From Alphaproteobacteria bacterium (lineage in GTDB: Bacteria; Pseudomonadota; Alphaproteobacteria; CAAHEQ01; UBA3637), in NCBI GenBank assembly GCA_017513365.1, contig JAFXFY010000076.1, positions 1 through 7,895 on the forward strand: a DNA stretch of 7,895 nucleotides, written 5' to 3'. Below the pieces are notes generated by a model. The model was not told where the DNA came from. It saw nothing but the letters and a program-made list of their open reading frames with translations, and made no database searches. Shown one piece after another: positions 1-6,386 of the stretch. The position numbers and the translations under genes were made by a program. Each line of letters begins with the position of its first letter. Within the stretch, counting starts at the first letter, position 1.

Positions 1-832
1 AAAAATGTGTACGGTATAAAATGAAAACCATACCAAGCCCGATACTCCCAAACAACGCCCAAACACCGGCTAAATCCGTCAGTATCATTCCTCGTTGTAA
101 AAGGTTTTGATAAAAAGCATAGTATAAAACCCCTTTAGCCAACATATAGATGAATGAATATCCCAATATGCAATAAATCAATTTCATAGCTGTTGCATCT
201 TGAGCCCCCCCTGTTTTTTGCACAAATGTTTCACTAGCCACAGGGGATAAGTAAGTGAGCGTTTTCAAACAAATGACAAATAACGTCAATAAAATTAAAG
301 CACCCGCCATTACACTTTGAGTTTGCCAATGACCAAAATAAACGATATTACCAGCCGTTGCAAAACCAACCAATTCAGCACACAAAACGGCTATAAATTT
401 ACGAGAATCCGGTTTTATCGGTATAAATCTGGCGGCAACAGACCAAAAAGCACCGCTGAGTATACCAAAAATACCAACATTAAACCAAAACGCACAATTA
501 ACGCTGACAAAATCAGGATATTGCAACCAGTTTGCCAATCCTGTCAATAACAAGACCATCACCAAACAAACCGGTACGCATCCATATCCATGACGGCGAT
601 CAAATACCAAATAATAATAGCCCGCCAACATTAAGGCAAAAGCCGAAAATACATAGCTGAACGGCAAATGAACAACACCTAAGGTCATTAAATAATTGCT
701 GACAATCCCTATATCCAACAAAGATATCGTCATAGATTTTAAAAAGGCTGTCAGCATGATAAATACCAACAAACCCAATTGTTTTATTGGCATATTCACT
801 GTTGTTATAACTAATGATTTAAGCGAAGCCAT
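1..832 (-). CDS. Polytopic membrane protein, MFS/nucleotide-carrier-like transporter (C-terminus beyond window)
   Basis: I do not recognise a specific family member. Translating the minus strand from the ATG at 832 gives 277 codons without a stop, running off the left edge. The protein starts MASLKSLVIT and shows about eight hydrophobic segments, at roughly residues 18-38, 52-75, 84-102, 112-135, 143-165, 173-190, 216-240 and 250-275. A hydrophilic loop with QKTGGAQD at about 203-212 falls between segments 6 and 7, as in 6+6 MFS-fold carriers. The early stretch FLKSMTISLLDIG followed by LPFSYVFSAF and a YLVFDRR loop resembles the N-terminal pattern of MFS-like and ATP/ADP-translocase-like proteins; that match is from memory. 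It starts 1 nt after the ftsY stop with a good Shine-Dalgarno inside ftsY, so it is probably the next operon gene. The slot is often held by an ispZ/yciB-type septation protein in alphaproteobacteria, which this does not resemble. The reading frame is secure; the substrate is unknown. Confidence 0.8.
   Translation of the reverse strand, partial: MASLKSLVITTVNMPIKQLGLLVFIMLTAFLKSMTISLLDIGIVSNYLMTLGVVHLPFSYVFSAFALMLAGYYYLVFDRRHGYGCVPVCLVMVLLLTGLANWLQYPDFVSVNCAFWFNVGIFGILSGAFWSVAARFIPIKPDSRKFIAVLCAELVGFATAGNIVYFGHWQTQSVMAGALILLTLFVICLKTLTYLSPVASETFVQKTGGAQDATAMKLIYCILGYSFIYMLAKGVLYYAFYQNLLQRGMILTDLAGVWALFGSIGLGMVFILYRTHF
205..211 (-). repeat. Seven-G homopolymer tract in the transporter reading frame
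   Basis: The plus strand has seven consecutive C at 205-211, read as G7 on the coding strand and preceded by A6 and CA. It encodes part of Thr-Gly-Gly-Ala in the loop between predicted membrane segments 6 and 7. In this AT-rich DNA it is the longest G/C homopolymer I noticed. The frame is intact as given, so this is only a possible slippage site, with no evidence of phase variation. Confidence 0.5.
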
Positions 833-846
833 CTTAAGCATCTCCT
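833..846 (-). promoter_or_regulatory. Shine-Dalgarno of the membrane-protein gene, inside the end of ftsY
   Basis: On the minus strand AGGAG (846-842) lies 9 nt upstream of the ATG at 832. It is formed by the last ftsY codons (Leu-Gly-Asp), and the ftsY stop TAA is 1 nt before the ATG. This supports the ATG at 832 over the in-frame ATG 13 codons later, and suggests translational coupling to ftsY. Confidence 0.7.
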
Positions 847-1715
847 AACAACGAATCGGCATATTGTTCGGCTGTGAAATCATGCAAATCTTCGGCCCGT
901 TCGCCAACCCCAATCGCATGAACCGGCAACCCAAATTCTTTGGCTAAAGCCAACAAAACGCCTCCCTTAGCCGTGCCATCCAGTTTCGTTAAAATAAGAC
1001 CGGTTAATGAGGCACATTCTTTAAAGGCTTTAACTTGCGCAATCCCATTTTGCCCCACGGTGGCATCTAATACTAAAACGGCAGAATGCGGTGCTGTTTC
1101 ATCGGCTTTTTTCATCACACGCACAATTTTACCGAGTTCATTCATTAAATCGGTTTTATTGTGTAAACGACCGGCCGTATCTACCAATAAGATATCATCA
1201 CCTTGCTCTTTGGCACCTTTCATGGCATCAAACACAAGACCGGCGGCATCTGCCCCTGTTTTAGCGGCATATACCGTACATCCGATTCGTTTTCCCCACT
1301 CTTGTAATTGCTCGGTAGCACCAGCTCTGAAGGTATCGGCTGCGGCGAAAGACACTTGATACCCTAAGGATTTATAATACTGTCCCAATTTTCCGATTGT
1401 CGTTGTTTTACCGGCCCCATTAACACCCGTCATCAAAATCACATACGGCCTCTTAGTTTTGTCAATTTCAATCGGTTTTGCAATCGCAGACAAACGCGTA
1501 ATCAATTCTTCACGCACATAGGATTTTAATTCATCCATATTTTGCGGGCGTTTTTTCTTAAGACCTTCAATAATTTCATCAGTTGTTGTAAATCCGGCAT
1601 CGGCCCGCAATAAAGCCTCTTCCAATTCCTCTAATGAGTCAAAATCCACTTTTGTTAATTTAAAAACAGCGGCCGTTTTTTTCATTCCCTTTTTTAAATT
1701 ATCCAACCAACCCAT
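834..1715 (-). CDS. ftsY: Signal recognition particle receptor FtsY (NG-domain-only form)
   Basis: FtsY is the membrane-bound SRP receptor. Its GTPase domain pairs with that of Ffh and hands ribosomes making membrane proteins to SecYEG. All SRP-GTPase motifs are present: P-loop GVNGAGKTT at about 97-105, DTFRAGA at 127-133, DTAGR at 179-183, GQNGIAQVKAF at 221-231, TKLDGTAKGG at 243-252 and GVGE at 269-272. The helical N domain occupies about residues 20-85. At 293 residues it lacks the long acidic A domain of E. coli FtsY. The N-terminus MGWLDNLKKGMKKTAAVF looks like a basic amphipathic helix, the usual membrane anchor of short FtsY proteins. The start at 1715 has AAGGGA upstream and overlaps the end of mtaB by 17 bp, matching the mtaB-ftsY pairing common in alphaproteobacteria. 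Identity is very secure. Confidence 0.97.
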   Translation of the reverse strand: MGWLDNLKKGMKKTAAVFKLTKVDFDSLEELEEALLRADAGFTTTDEIIEGLKKKRPQNMDELKSYVREELITRLSAIAKPIEIDKTKRPYVILMTGVNGAGKTTTIGKLGQYYKSLGYQVSFAAADTFRAGATEQLQEWGKRIGCTVYAAKTGADAAGLVFDAMKGAKEQGDDILLVDTAGRLHNKTDLMNELGKIVRVMKKADETAPHSAVLVLDATVGQNGIAQVKAFKECASLTGLILTKLDGTAKGGVLLALAKEFGLPVHAIGVGERAEDLHDFTAEQYADSLLGDA

Positions 1716-2901
1716 TTTCGTCCCTTCCCTTAATCTTCACATCAATAATTTGACCAACTGCCTGTGGTGTTGAAAAATGTACCTTTAAATAATTTTGACT
1801 GGTTCCCTCTGTCACATTTTCAACCAAAACAGATACTGTTTTCCCGATTTGACTCTCTAACAATTGACTCATTTTTTGCTGACCCAATTCTCGCAAACGC
1901 CTTGCCCTGTCTTTGCGAATTTCTTTGGGCAGTTGAGGCATTTTTGCCGCCGGTGTCCCCTCTCGTTCCGAATACGGAAAAACGTGCAAGTGGGTTATAT
2001 CGGCCTCAATAACTAAATCCATTGTATTTTGAAATTGAACTTCCGTTTCGGTCGGAAAGCCGGTAATAAAATCGGCGCCTAAAACAATATCCGGACGTTT
2101 TTCTCTGATTTTTTTAGCAAACTCAATCACATCTTGACGGCGATGACGGCGTCCCATACGTTTTAAAATTAAATTATCCCCTGATTGAACAGACAAGTGT
2201 AAATGAGGCATTAACCGTTTATCAGAAGCCATTAACTCAATAAACTCATCATCTAATCTAGCCGGATCTAATGAGCCGAAACGCAACCGTTTTAATCCGT
2301 CAACTTCGCTCAATAATCGCCGAACCAAATCGCACAAACCAAAAGGGTAAGCTGCTAAATCAACACCCGTTAAAATGAGTTCTTGATAGCCGTTTTGCAC
2401 AAATTCTTTTGCCTGAGCAATAATCGTATCGGGTTCCAACCCTTTATTTTTTCCCCGAATATGAGAGACAATACAAAAGGTACACGCATTATCACACCCT
2501 TGTTGAATTTGTAAAAATGCCTTTGTTTTACCATCAAAATCTGACACCACTGGCACATCAATATCCATTGTGTCATTATCCATCGGTTCAGCCATAATTT
2601 TATCTGTTCCAAGCAATGCCGACTTAGACAATTTTTCACGATTACCTAAAACACGGTCAACTTCCGGCATTTTGGCATAACTTTCAGGATGCAATTGTGC
2701 TGCACAACCGGCAACATAAATTTTTGCCTCAGGATTTTCACGTTTTGCCCGACGAATAGCCTGACGTAATTGACGTTCAGCCTCACCCGTTACGGCACAA
2801 GAATTAAATAAAATTACGTTATTCAAATCCGCTCCGACCAACTTTTCCATAGCGGCAGATTCAAAAATATTTAACCGACATCCGAACGTAATTATTTGCA
2901 T
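1699..2901 (-). CDS. mtaB: tRNA threonylcarbamoyladenosine (t6A37) methylthiotransferase MtaB
   Basis: MtaB is a radical-SAM enzyme that converts t6A to ms2t6A at position 37 of tRNAs reading ANN codons, using two 4Fe-4S clusters. The N-terminal MTTase domain supplies Cys8 (GCRLN), Cys35 (NSCAVT) and Cys66 (AGCAAQ). The radical-SAM motif is CDNACTFC, with Cys136, Cys140 and Cys143. Further family signatures are LTGVDL, HLHLSVQSGD at about 234-242, GFPTETE at 281-287 and HVFPYSEREGTPAA at 306-319. A TRAM-like tail follows from about residue 345. NSCAVTGEAERQ and the absence of the MiaB GQNVN and TRG motifs separate it from the paralogous miaB in this window. At 400 residues it is somewhat shorter than many MtaB proteins. 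The start overlaps corC by 10 bp; only a purine run (AAGAAAAAGAAA), not a clear Shine-Dalgarno, precedes it, so translational coupling is likely. The next Met would remove Cys8. Confidence 0.94.
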   Translation of the reverse strand: MQIITFGCRLNIFESAAMEKLVGADLNNVILFNSCAVTGEAERQLRQAIRRAKRENPEAKIYVAGCAAQLHPESYAKMPEVDRVLGNREKLSKSALLGTDKIMAEPMDNDTMDIDVPVVSDFDGKTKAFLQIQQGCDNACTFCIVSHIRGKNKGLEPDTIIAQAKEFVQNGYQELILTGVDLAAYPFGLCDLVRRLLSEVDGLKRLRFGSLDPARLDDEFIELMASDKRLMPHLHLSVQSGDNLILKRMGRRHRRQDVIEFAKKIREKRPDIVLGADFITGFPTETEVQFQNTMDLVIEADITHLHVFPYSEREGTPAAKMPQLPKEIRKDRARRLRELGQQKMSQLLESQIGKTVSVLVENVTEGTSQNYLKVHFSTPQAVGQIIDVKIKGRDENGLVG

Positions 2902-3791
2902 TTAGATTTCTTTTTCTTAGGTGTTTCCACTGTAGGTTCAGTTAAATGAACGGTTTTAAAATGTGAAATACGCACTTTTTTAATGTGTCTGTCATCCACA
3001 TCAATCACTTGAAATTTAATACCGGATGGATGCTTAACCGTTTCCCCACGATGCGGTAAACGACCGGCATGATGGAATACCAATCCCCCAACCGTATCAA
3101 TTTCGGCCTCTTTATCAGCAGGAGTTAAAAATGGCCCTGTCATATCCTCTAAATCATCAATATACACACGGGCATCGGCTTCAATTAAATCACTGTTGAT
3201 TTGTTTTAATCTTAAGGCTTCATCCAACGCATCATGTTCATCTTCAATCTCACCAACGATTTCTTCCAATAAATCCTCTAAGGTAATAAGACCGTCCGTA
3301 CCACCGAATTCATCAATAACGACAGCCATTTGAGCCCGTTTGGCTTGCATTTCTCTGAGCAAATCCAACGCTCTGATAGCCGGTGGCACAAACAACACTG
3401 CCGAATTCATTATTTCGGCAATATTAATTTCTTTACCGTCAAATAATGCACACAGCAAATCTTTTACATGGACAATACCGACCACATTATCCAATGTTTT
3501 ATCATACACCGGCATACGAGTAAATTTATCCCGAATAACCAATTTTTTAAGTTCATCTACGGTGGCCGTTAACGCAATCCCCGCAATATCAATGCGTGGT
3601 ATCATAATTTGATTAGCTCGTACATCCCGTAATCTAAAAAGGTTTTTCAGCAACAACAACTCATCCGGATTCACCAATAAAGCATCCCCACGTTCTTCAC
3701 GTTCATCCATAATACCTTCAATGGTTTCCAGAACTTGCTCTTCTTCCGGATGTTTAACAATTAACGATTTTAATCTGTGATAAAAACTCAT
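2892..3791 (-). CDS. corC: CorC/TlyC-family CBS-domain protein (annotated as hemolysin C or Mg/Co efflux accessory)
   Basis: This is a soluble CorC/TlyC-type protein with a tandem CBS pair followed by the transporter-associated CorC_HlyC domain. There is no N-terminal DUF21 membrane domain. CBS1 spans about residues 60-117 and starts with QIMIPRIDI; CBS2 spans about 124-182 and ends in VIDEFGGTDGLITLEDLLEE. The C-terminal domain (about 198-279) contains DTVGGLVFH. CBS pairs bind adenine nucleotides; the family is linked to Mg/Co efflux, and TlyC of Rickettsia has been called a hemolysin, so the biochemical role is not settled by sequence. The last residues are a basic tail (PKKKKSKCK). The ATG overlaps the ybeY stop as ATGA, with GGGAG 5 nt upstream. 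Its position after ybeY is conserved in proteobacteria, but lnt, the usual next gene, is absent and mtaB follows with a 10-bp overlap. Confidence 0.92.
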   Translation of the reverse strand: MSFYHRLKSLIVKHPEEEQVLETIEGIMDEREERGDALLVNPDELLLLKNLFRLRDVRANQIMIPRIDIAGIALTATVDELKKLVIRDKFTRMPVYDKTLDNVVGIVHVKDLLCALFDGKEINIAEIMNSAVLFVPPAIRALDLLREMQAKRAQMAVVIDEFGGTDGLITLEDLLEEIVGEIEDEHDALDEALRLKQINSDLIEADARVYIDDLEDMTGPFLTPADKEAEIDTVGGLVFHHAGRLPHRGETVKHPSGIKFQVIDVDDRHIKKVRISHFKTVHLTEPTVETPKKKKSKCK

Positions 3792-4261
3792 ATTTTCTCC
3801 CGATACGGATTATCGTATCCCAACTGTTTCATAATGTTAATTTCTTTTGTTTCCATTTTCTCCGCTTGCTTATCCGTCAAATGGTCTTCACCCAACAAAT
3901 GGAGTGTGCCGTGAATCAGCAAATGCGCTAAATGAGCCTCAAAACTTTTACCTTGTTCGGTTGCTTCTTTTGCCACCGTTTCATAGGCCACAATAATATC
4001 ACCGGCCACAAAAGGTTGTCCCTTTACTGGTTTCATAGCCGTTTCAAAAGAAAGAACGTTTGTCGGATTATTTTTGCCCCGATAATCACGGTTTAATTCG
4101 GTAATAAACGCATCATCCGCCAATACCAAAGACACCTCAGCCGGCCGATAAGCATTCATATAATCCCATGCCGTACCAATAATATGCCGACAAAATGTTT
4201 TTAAAAACAATTTTTTAAAATAATACCGTTTATCGGATACCTGTATATCTATCTGAGGCAT
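3788..4261 (-). CDS. ybeY: Endoribonuclease YbeY (rRNA maturation factor)
   Basis: YbeY is a zinc metalloprotein needed for 16S rRNA 3'-end maturation and 70S ribosome quality control. At 157 residues it has the family's usual size. The zinc motif is HGTLHLLGEDH with His117, His121 and His127; the residue before the Asp of the usual GYDH is Glu here. The conserved LNRDYRGKNNPTNVLSF stretch lies at about 56-72 and includes the functionally important Arg61. GDIIVAYETV at about 87-96 is also typical. The start ATG shares one base with the phoH stop (TAATG), with GGAG about 11 nt upstream inside phoH. The phoH-ybeY-corC order matches ybeZYX of E. coli, which supports coordinated RNA-processing roles for these genes. 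Confidence 0.95.
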   Translation of the reverse strand: MPQIDIQVSDKRYYFKKLFLKTFCRHIIGTAWDYMNAYRPAEVSLVLADDAFITELNRDYRGKNNPTNVLSFETAMKPVKGQPFVAGDIIVAYETVAKEATEQGKSFEAHLAHLLIHGTLHLLGEDHLTDKQAEKMETKEINIMKQLGYDNPYREKI

Positions 4262-5010
4262 TATTGATTTATCTCCACATGAACGGCATTGGCTTTTTCA
4301 TAAGCTTTCACAATCTTAGAAACCAAACCATGACGCACAACGTCTTTATCCGTAAAGGAAATAAAGGCAATTTCGGGGATACCTTTTAATGTTTTGACAG
4401 CCTCAACCAAACCGGAGGTTGTTCCTCTGGGTAAGTCGGTTTGTGTTAAGTCACCATTGATAATCATACGAGATCCTTCCCCTAAACGAGTCAAGAACAT
4501 TTTCATTTGCATTGGTGTTGTATTTTGGGCTTCATCCAAAATCACAGCCGCATGGCTTAAGGTTCTTCCCCGCATATAAGCCAAAGGAGCCACCTCAATT
4601 TCCCCAAATTCCATTTTTTTATCCACAATTTCTTTGGGCAACATATCATAAAGTGCATCATAAAGAGGGCGCAAATACGGATCAATTTTTTCCTTTAAAT
4701 CCCCAGGTAAGAAACCTAAATTTTCACCAGCCTCCACCGCAGGACGCGTCAAAATAATCTTATCCACTTTACCCTCTAACATCAAACTGACGGCCTTAGC
4801 CACCGCCAAAAACGTTTTACCCGTACCGGCCGGCCCTAACCCAAACACCATTTCATGAGCGTTCATTGCTTCAATGAATTTACCTTGATTTTCGGTGCGT
4901 GGATTAATGTGCCGTTTTTTGGTTTTCAACGTTAACGGGGAAGAGGGTGTTTCTTCTTCCACAAACTGAGGATTATGATTTAAATCGTATTTCATGAGTT
5001 GTCCTTTCAT
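4261..5010 (-). CDS. phoH: PhoH/YbeZ-family ATPase, short form
   Basis: This is a PhoH-family P-loop ATPase whose gene is the usual partner of ybeY; the family is implicated in RNA metabolism, with an incompletely defined role. Walker A is GPAGTGKT (residues 59-66) and Walker B is VILDEAQN (156-163). Other family blocks are LTRPAVEAGENLGFLPGD (87-104), PYLRPLYDAL, APLAYMRGRTL, MFLTRLGEGS, NGDLTQTDLP and DVVRHGLV. The ATPase core begins near residue 37, so the roughly 80-100-residue N-terminal region of YbeZ-type proteins (about 350 residues) is missing. The miaB stop lies only 26 bp upstream, leaving no room for it. Two in-frame starts each carry an AAAGGA Shine-Dalgarno: ATG at 5010 (7-nt spacing) and ATG at 4995 (6-nt spacing); the longer form is given here. 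A sigma-70-like promoter directly precedes the gene. Confidence 0.94.
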   Translation of the reverse strand: MKGQLMKYDLNHNPQFVEEETPSSPLTLKTKKRHINPRTENQGKFIEAMNAHEMVFGLGPAGTGKTFLAVAKAVSLMLEGKVDKIILTRPAVEAGENLGFLPGDLKEKIDPYLRPLYDALYDMLPKEIVDKKMEFGEIEVAPLAYMRGRTLSHAAVILDEAQNTTPMQMKMFLTRLGEGSRMIINGDLTQTDLPRGTTSGLVEAVKTLKGIPEIAFISFTDKDVVRHGLVSKIVKAYEKANAVHVEINQ

Positions 5011-5023
5011 ACTGCTATCCTTT
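4996..5023 (-). promoter_or_regulatory. Duplicate Shine-Dalgarno sites for two in-frame phoH starts
   Basis: AAAGGA occurs at 5023-5018, 7 nt before the ATG at 5010, and again at 5007-5002, 6 nt before the in-frame ATG at 4995. Both are well spaced. If transcription starts about 7 nt past the -10 box at 5030-5025, the first Shine-Dalgarno would be largely missing from the transcript and the second start would be favoured. Readthrough mRNA from miaB would carry both. Confidence 0.55.
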
Positions 5024-5024
5024 A

Positions 5025-5053
5025 ATTATATCACATTTAAACACGCTTGGCAA
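5025..5053 (-). promoter_or_regulatory. Predicted sigma-70 promoter with extended -10, reading into phoH
   Basis: On the minus strand TTGCCA (5053-5048, five of six matches to TTGACA) is followed by exactly 17 bp and then TATAAT (5030-5025), a perfect -10 with the extended TGn element immediately before it (TGA). The -35 lies in the last codons of miaB (Leu-Ala-Lys), and the spacer spans its stop codon. The expected start site is near 5018. It would drive phoH-ybeY-corC-mtaB-ftsY and the membrane-protein gene. It does not look like a sigma-32 promoter. The prediction is from sequence only. Confidence 0.72.
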
Positions 5054-6380
5054 GGTCGTTTACATCACCTGTCAAACTGGTGGCGGTGGCTCCTGTAATT
5101 TTAACATTGACAATTTGCCCAAACAACGTTTCATCTGCACTCACATGAGTTGGTTGCAAATAGGGCGTATAGCCCAGCAACTGGCCCTTTTGACGACCTT
5201 TTTCGGCCAATAATACAGGCAATTTTTTCCCAATTGTATTTAAATTAAAGGATTTTTGTTGGCTGAGTAGTAATTCTTGTAATCTGGTTAACCGTTCGGT
5301 TTTAACGGATTCGGACACTTGATTTTTCATCAGGCTAGCCGGCGTCCCCGGACGAGCCGAATATTTAAAGGAAAATGATGAAGCATATCCGACTTGTTCC
5401 ACAAGGCGCATTGTCGCCTCAAAATCTTCATCCGTTTCCCCAGGAAATCCGACAATAAAGTCAGAAGAAATCGCAATATCGGGTCGAACTTCACGAAAAC
5501 GGCGCACAATATCCAAATATTCTTCAGCCGTATATTGACGGTTCATTGCCTTTAAAACCACATTAGATCCGGCTTGTACCGGCAAATGCACATACGGCAT
5601 TAAATTTTCCAACTCACCATGCGTGCGAATCAAACTGTCATTCATTTTAGACGGATAAGAAGTCGTATAACGCAATCTTTCCAATCCGTCAATTTTAGCG
5701 ACCTCTCGGATTAAATCTCCAAAATCGGCTTCACCGCCGGTCAAACTTTCGCCGTGCCAACAATTGACGTTTTGCCCGAGTAACATAATTTCTTTGGCGC
5801 CCGTTTCAACCAAATGACGAGCTTCATCTAAAATTTCACGAACACTTCTGGAATATTCACACCCTCTGGTATATGGCACTACACAGTAGGAACAAAATTT
5901 ATCGCATCCTTCTTGTATCGCTACAAAAGCAGTCGGCCCTTTGGCATCATGTTGTGGTAAATAATCAAACTTAGATTCGGCCGGAAAATCAGCCACCAAA
6001 ACACGGCCTTTTTTACGGTCATATTTTGCCACCAATTCGGGTAGTAAATGGTAATTTTGAGGCCCAACGGCAATATCCACACCATGCATACGACTGAGCA
6101 ATTCACTACCCGTTGCCTGAACCACACAACCGGCTACAATAATCAATGTGCTTTTTCCCTCTTCAGCCCGCTTTTGTTTAATGGCATTTAAACGGCCCAC
6201 TTCCGAATACAATTTATCGGCCGCCTTTTCCCGAATATGACAAGTATTGAGCAAAATAATATCGGCCTCAATCGGTTTTGTTGTTTCGTCATATCCTTGC
6301 ATTTTCAAGGCCGCCAACATTCTAGCCGAATCATACACATTCATTTGACAACCGAACGTTTTAATAAATATTTTTTTCAT
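5037..6380 (-). CDS. miaB: tRNA-2-methylthio-N6-dimethylallyladenosine synthase MiaB
   Basis: MiaB is the radical-SAM methylthiotransferase that turns i6A into ms2i6A at position 37 of tRNAs reading UNN codons; it needs MiaA, not encoded here. The 447-residue length is normal. The N-terminal MTTase domain has Cys11 (FGCQMN), Cys47 (NTCHIR) and Cys85 (AGCVVQ). The SAM cluster motif is CDKFCSYC, with Cys159, Cys163 and Cys166. GQNVNCWHGE, LPVQAGSN, SSDFIVGFPGETDEDF and SARPGTPA are all present, and a TRAM domain fills about residues 385-445. The loop after the cluster reads TRGCEYSRS, with an additional Cys174 and Ser where many homologues have SRP. The start at 6380 is 6 nt after the upstream gene's stop; the best Shine-Dalgarno (AAGGA, 6398-6394) is 13 nt away, so initiation may depend on coupling. 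Identity is very secure. Confidence 0.97.
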   Translation of the reverse strand: MKKIFIKTFGCQMNVYDSARMLAALKMQGYDETTKPIEADIILLNTCHIREKAADKLYSEVGRLNAIKQKRAEEGKSTLIIVAGCVVQATGSELLSRMHGVDIAVGPQNYHLLPELVAKYDRKKGRVLVADFPAESKFDYLPQHDAKGPTAFVAIQEGCDKFCSYCVVPYTRGCEYSRSVREILDEARHLVETGAKEIMLLGQNVNCWHGESLTGGEADFGDLIREVAKIDGLERLRYTTSYPSKMNDSLIRTHGELENLMPYVHLPVQAGSNVVLKAMNRQYTAEEYLDIVRRFREVRPDIAISSDFIVGFPGETDEDFEATMRLVEQVGYASSFSFKYSARPGTPASLMKNQVSESVKTERLTRLQELLLSQQKSFNLNTIGKKLPVLLAEKGRQKGQLLGYTPYLQPTHVSADETLFGQIVNVKITGATATSLTGDVNDLAKRV

Positions 6381-6386
6381 GAGGGA

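Noticed and set aside
317..550. Plus-strand open frame opposite the membrane-protein gene
   Set aside because: The minus-strand frame is open across the whole region, is hydrophobic in periodic segments and has a good ribosome site; the plus-strand product is a basic low-complexity peptide with no such support.
940..1359. Long plus-strand open frame opposite ftsY
   Set aside because: It lies entirely antisense to the conserved GTPase domain of ftsY, has no recognisable protein features and is explained by codon bias of the real gene on the other strand.
2370..2639. Alternative minus-strand frame inside mtaB
   Set aside because: It overlaps the MtaB cluster region in another frame; the MtaB frame carries all catalytic cysteines.
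5011..5036. Possible terminator between miaB and phoH
   Set aside because: The 26-bp gap has no GC-rich inverted repeat followed by a T run; it is better explained by the -10 element and a ribosome binding site.
5025..5053. Heat-shock (sigma-32) reading of the phoH promoter
   Set aside because: The -10 is TATAAT with no CCCCAT-like element, so the sigma-70 form fits much better even though the E. coli equivalent genes are heat-shock linked.
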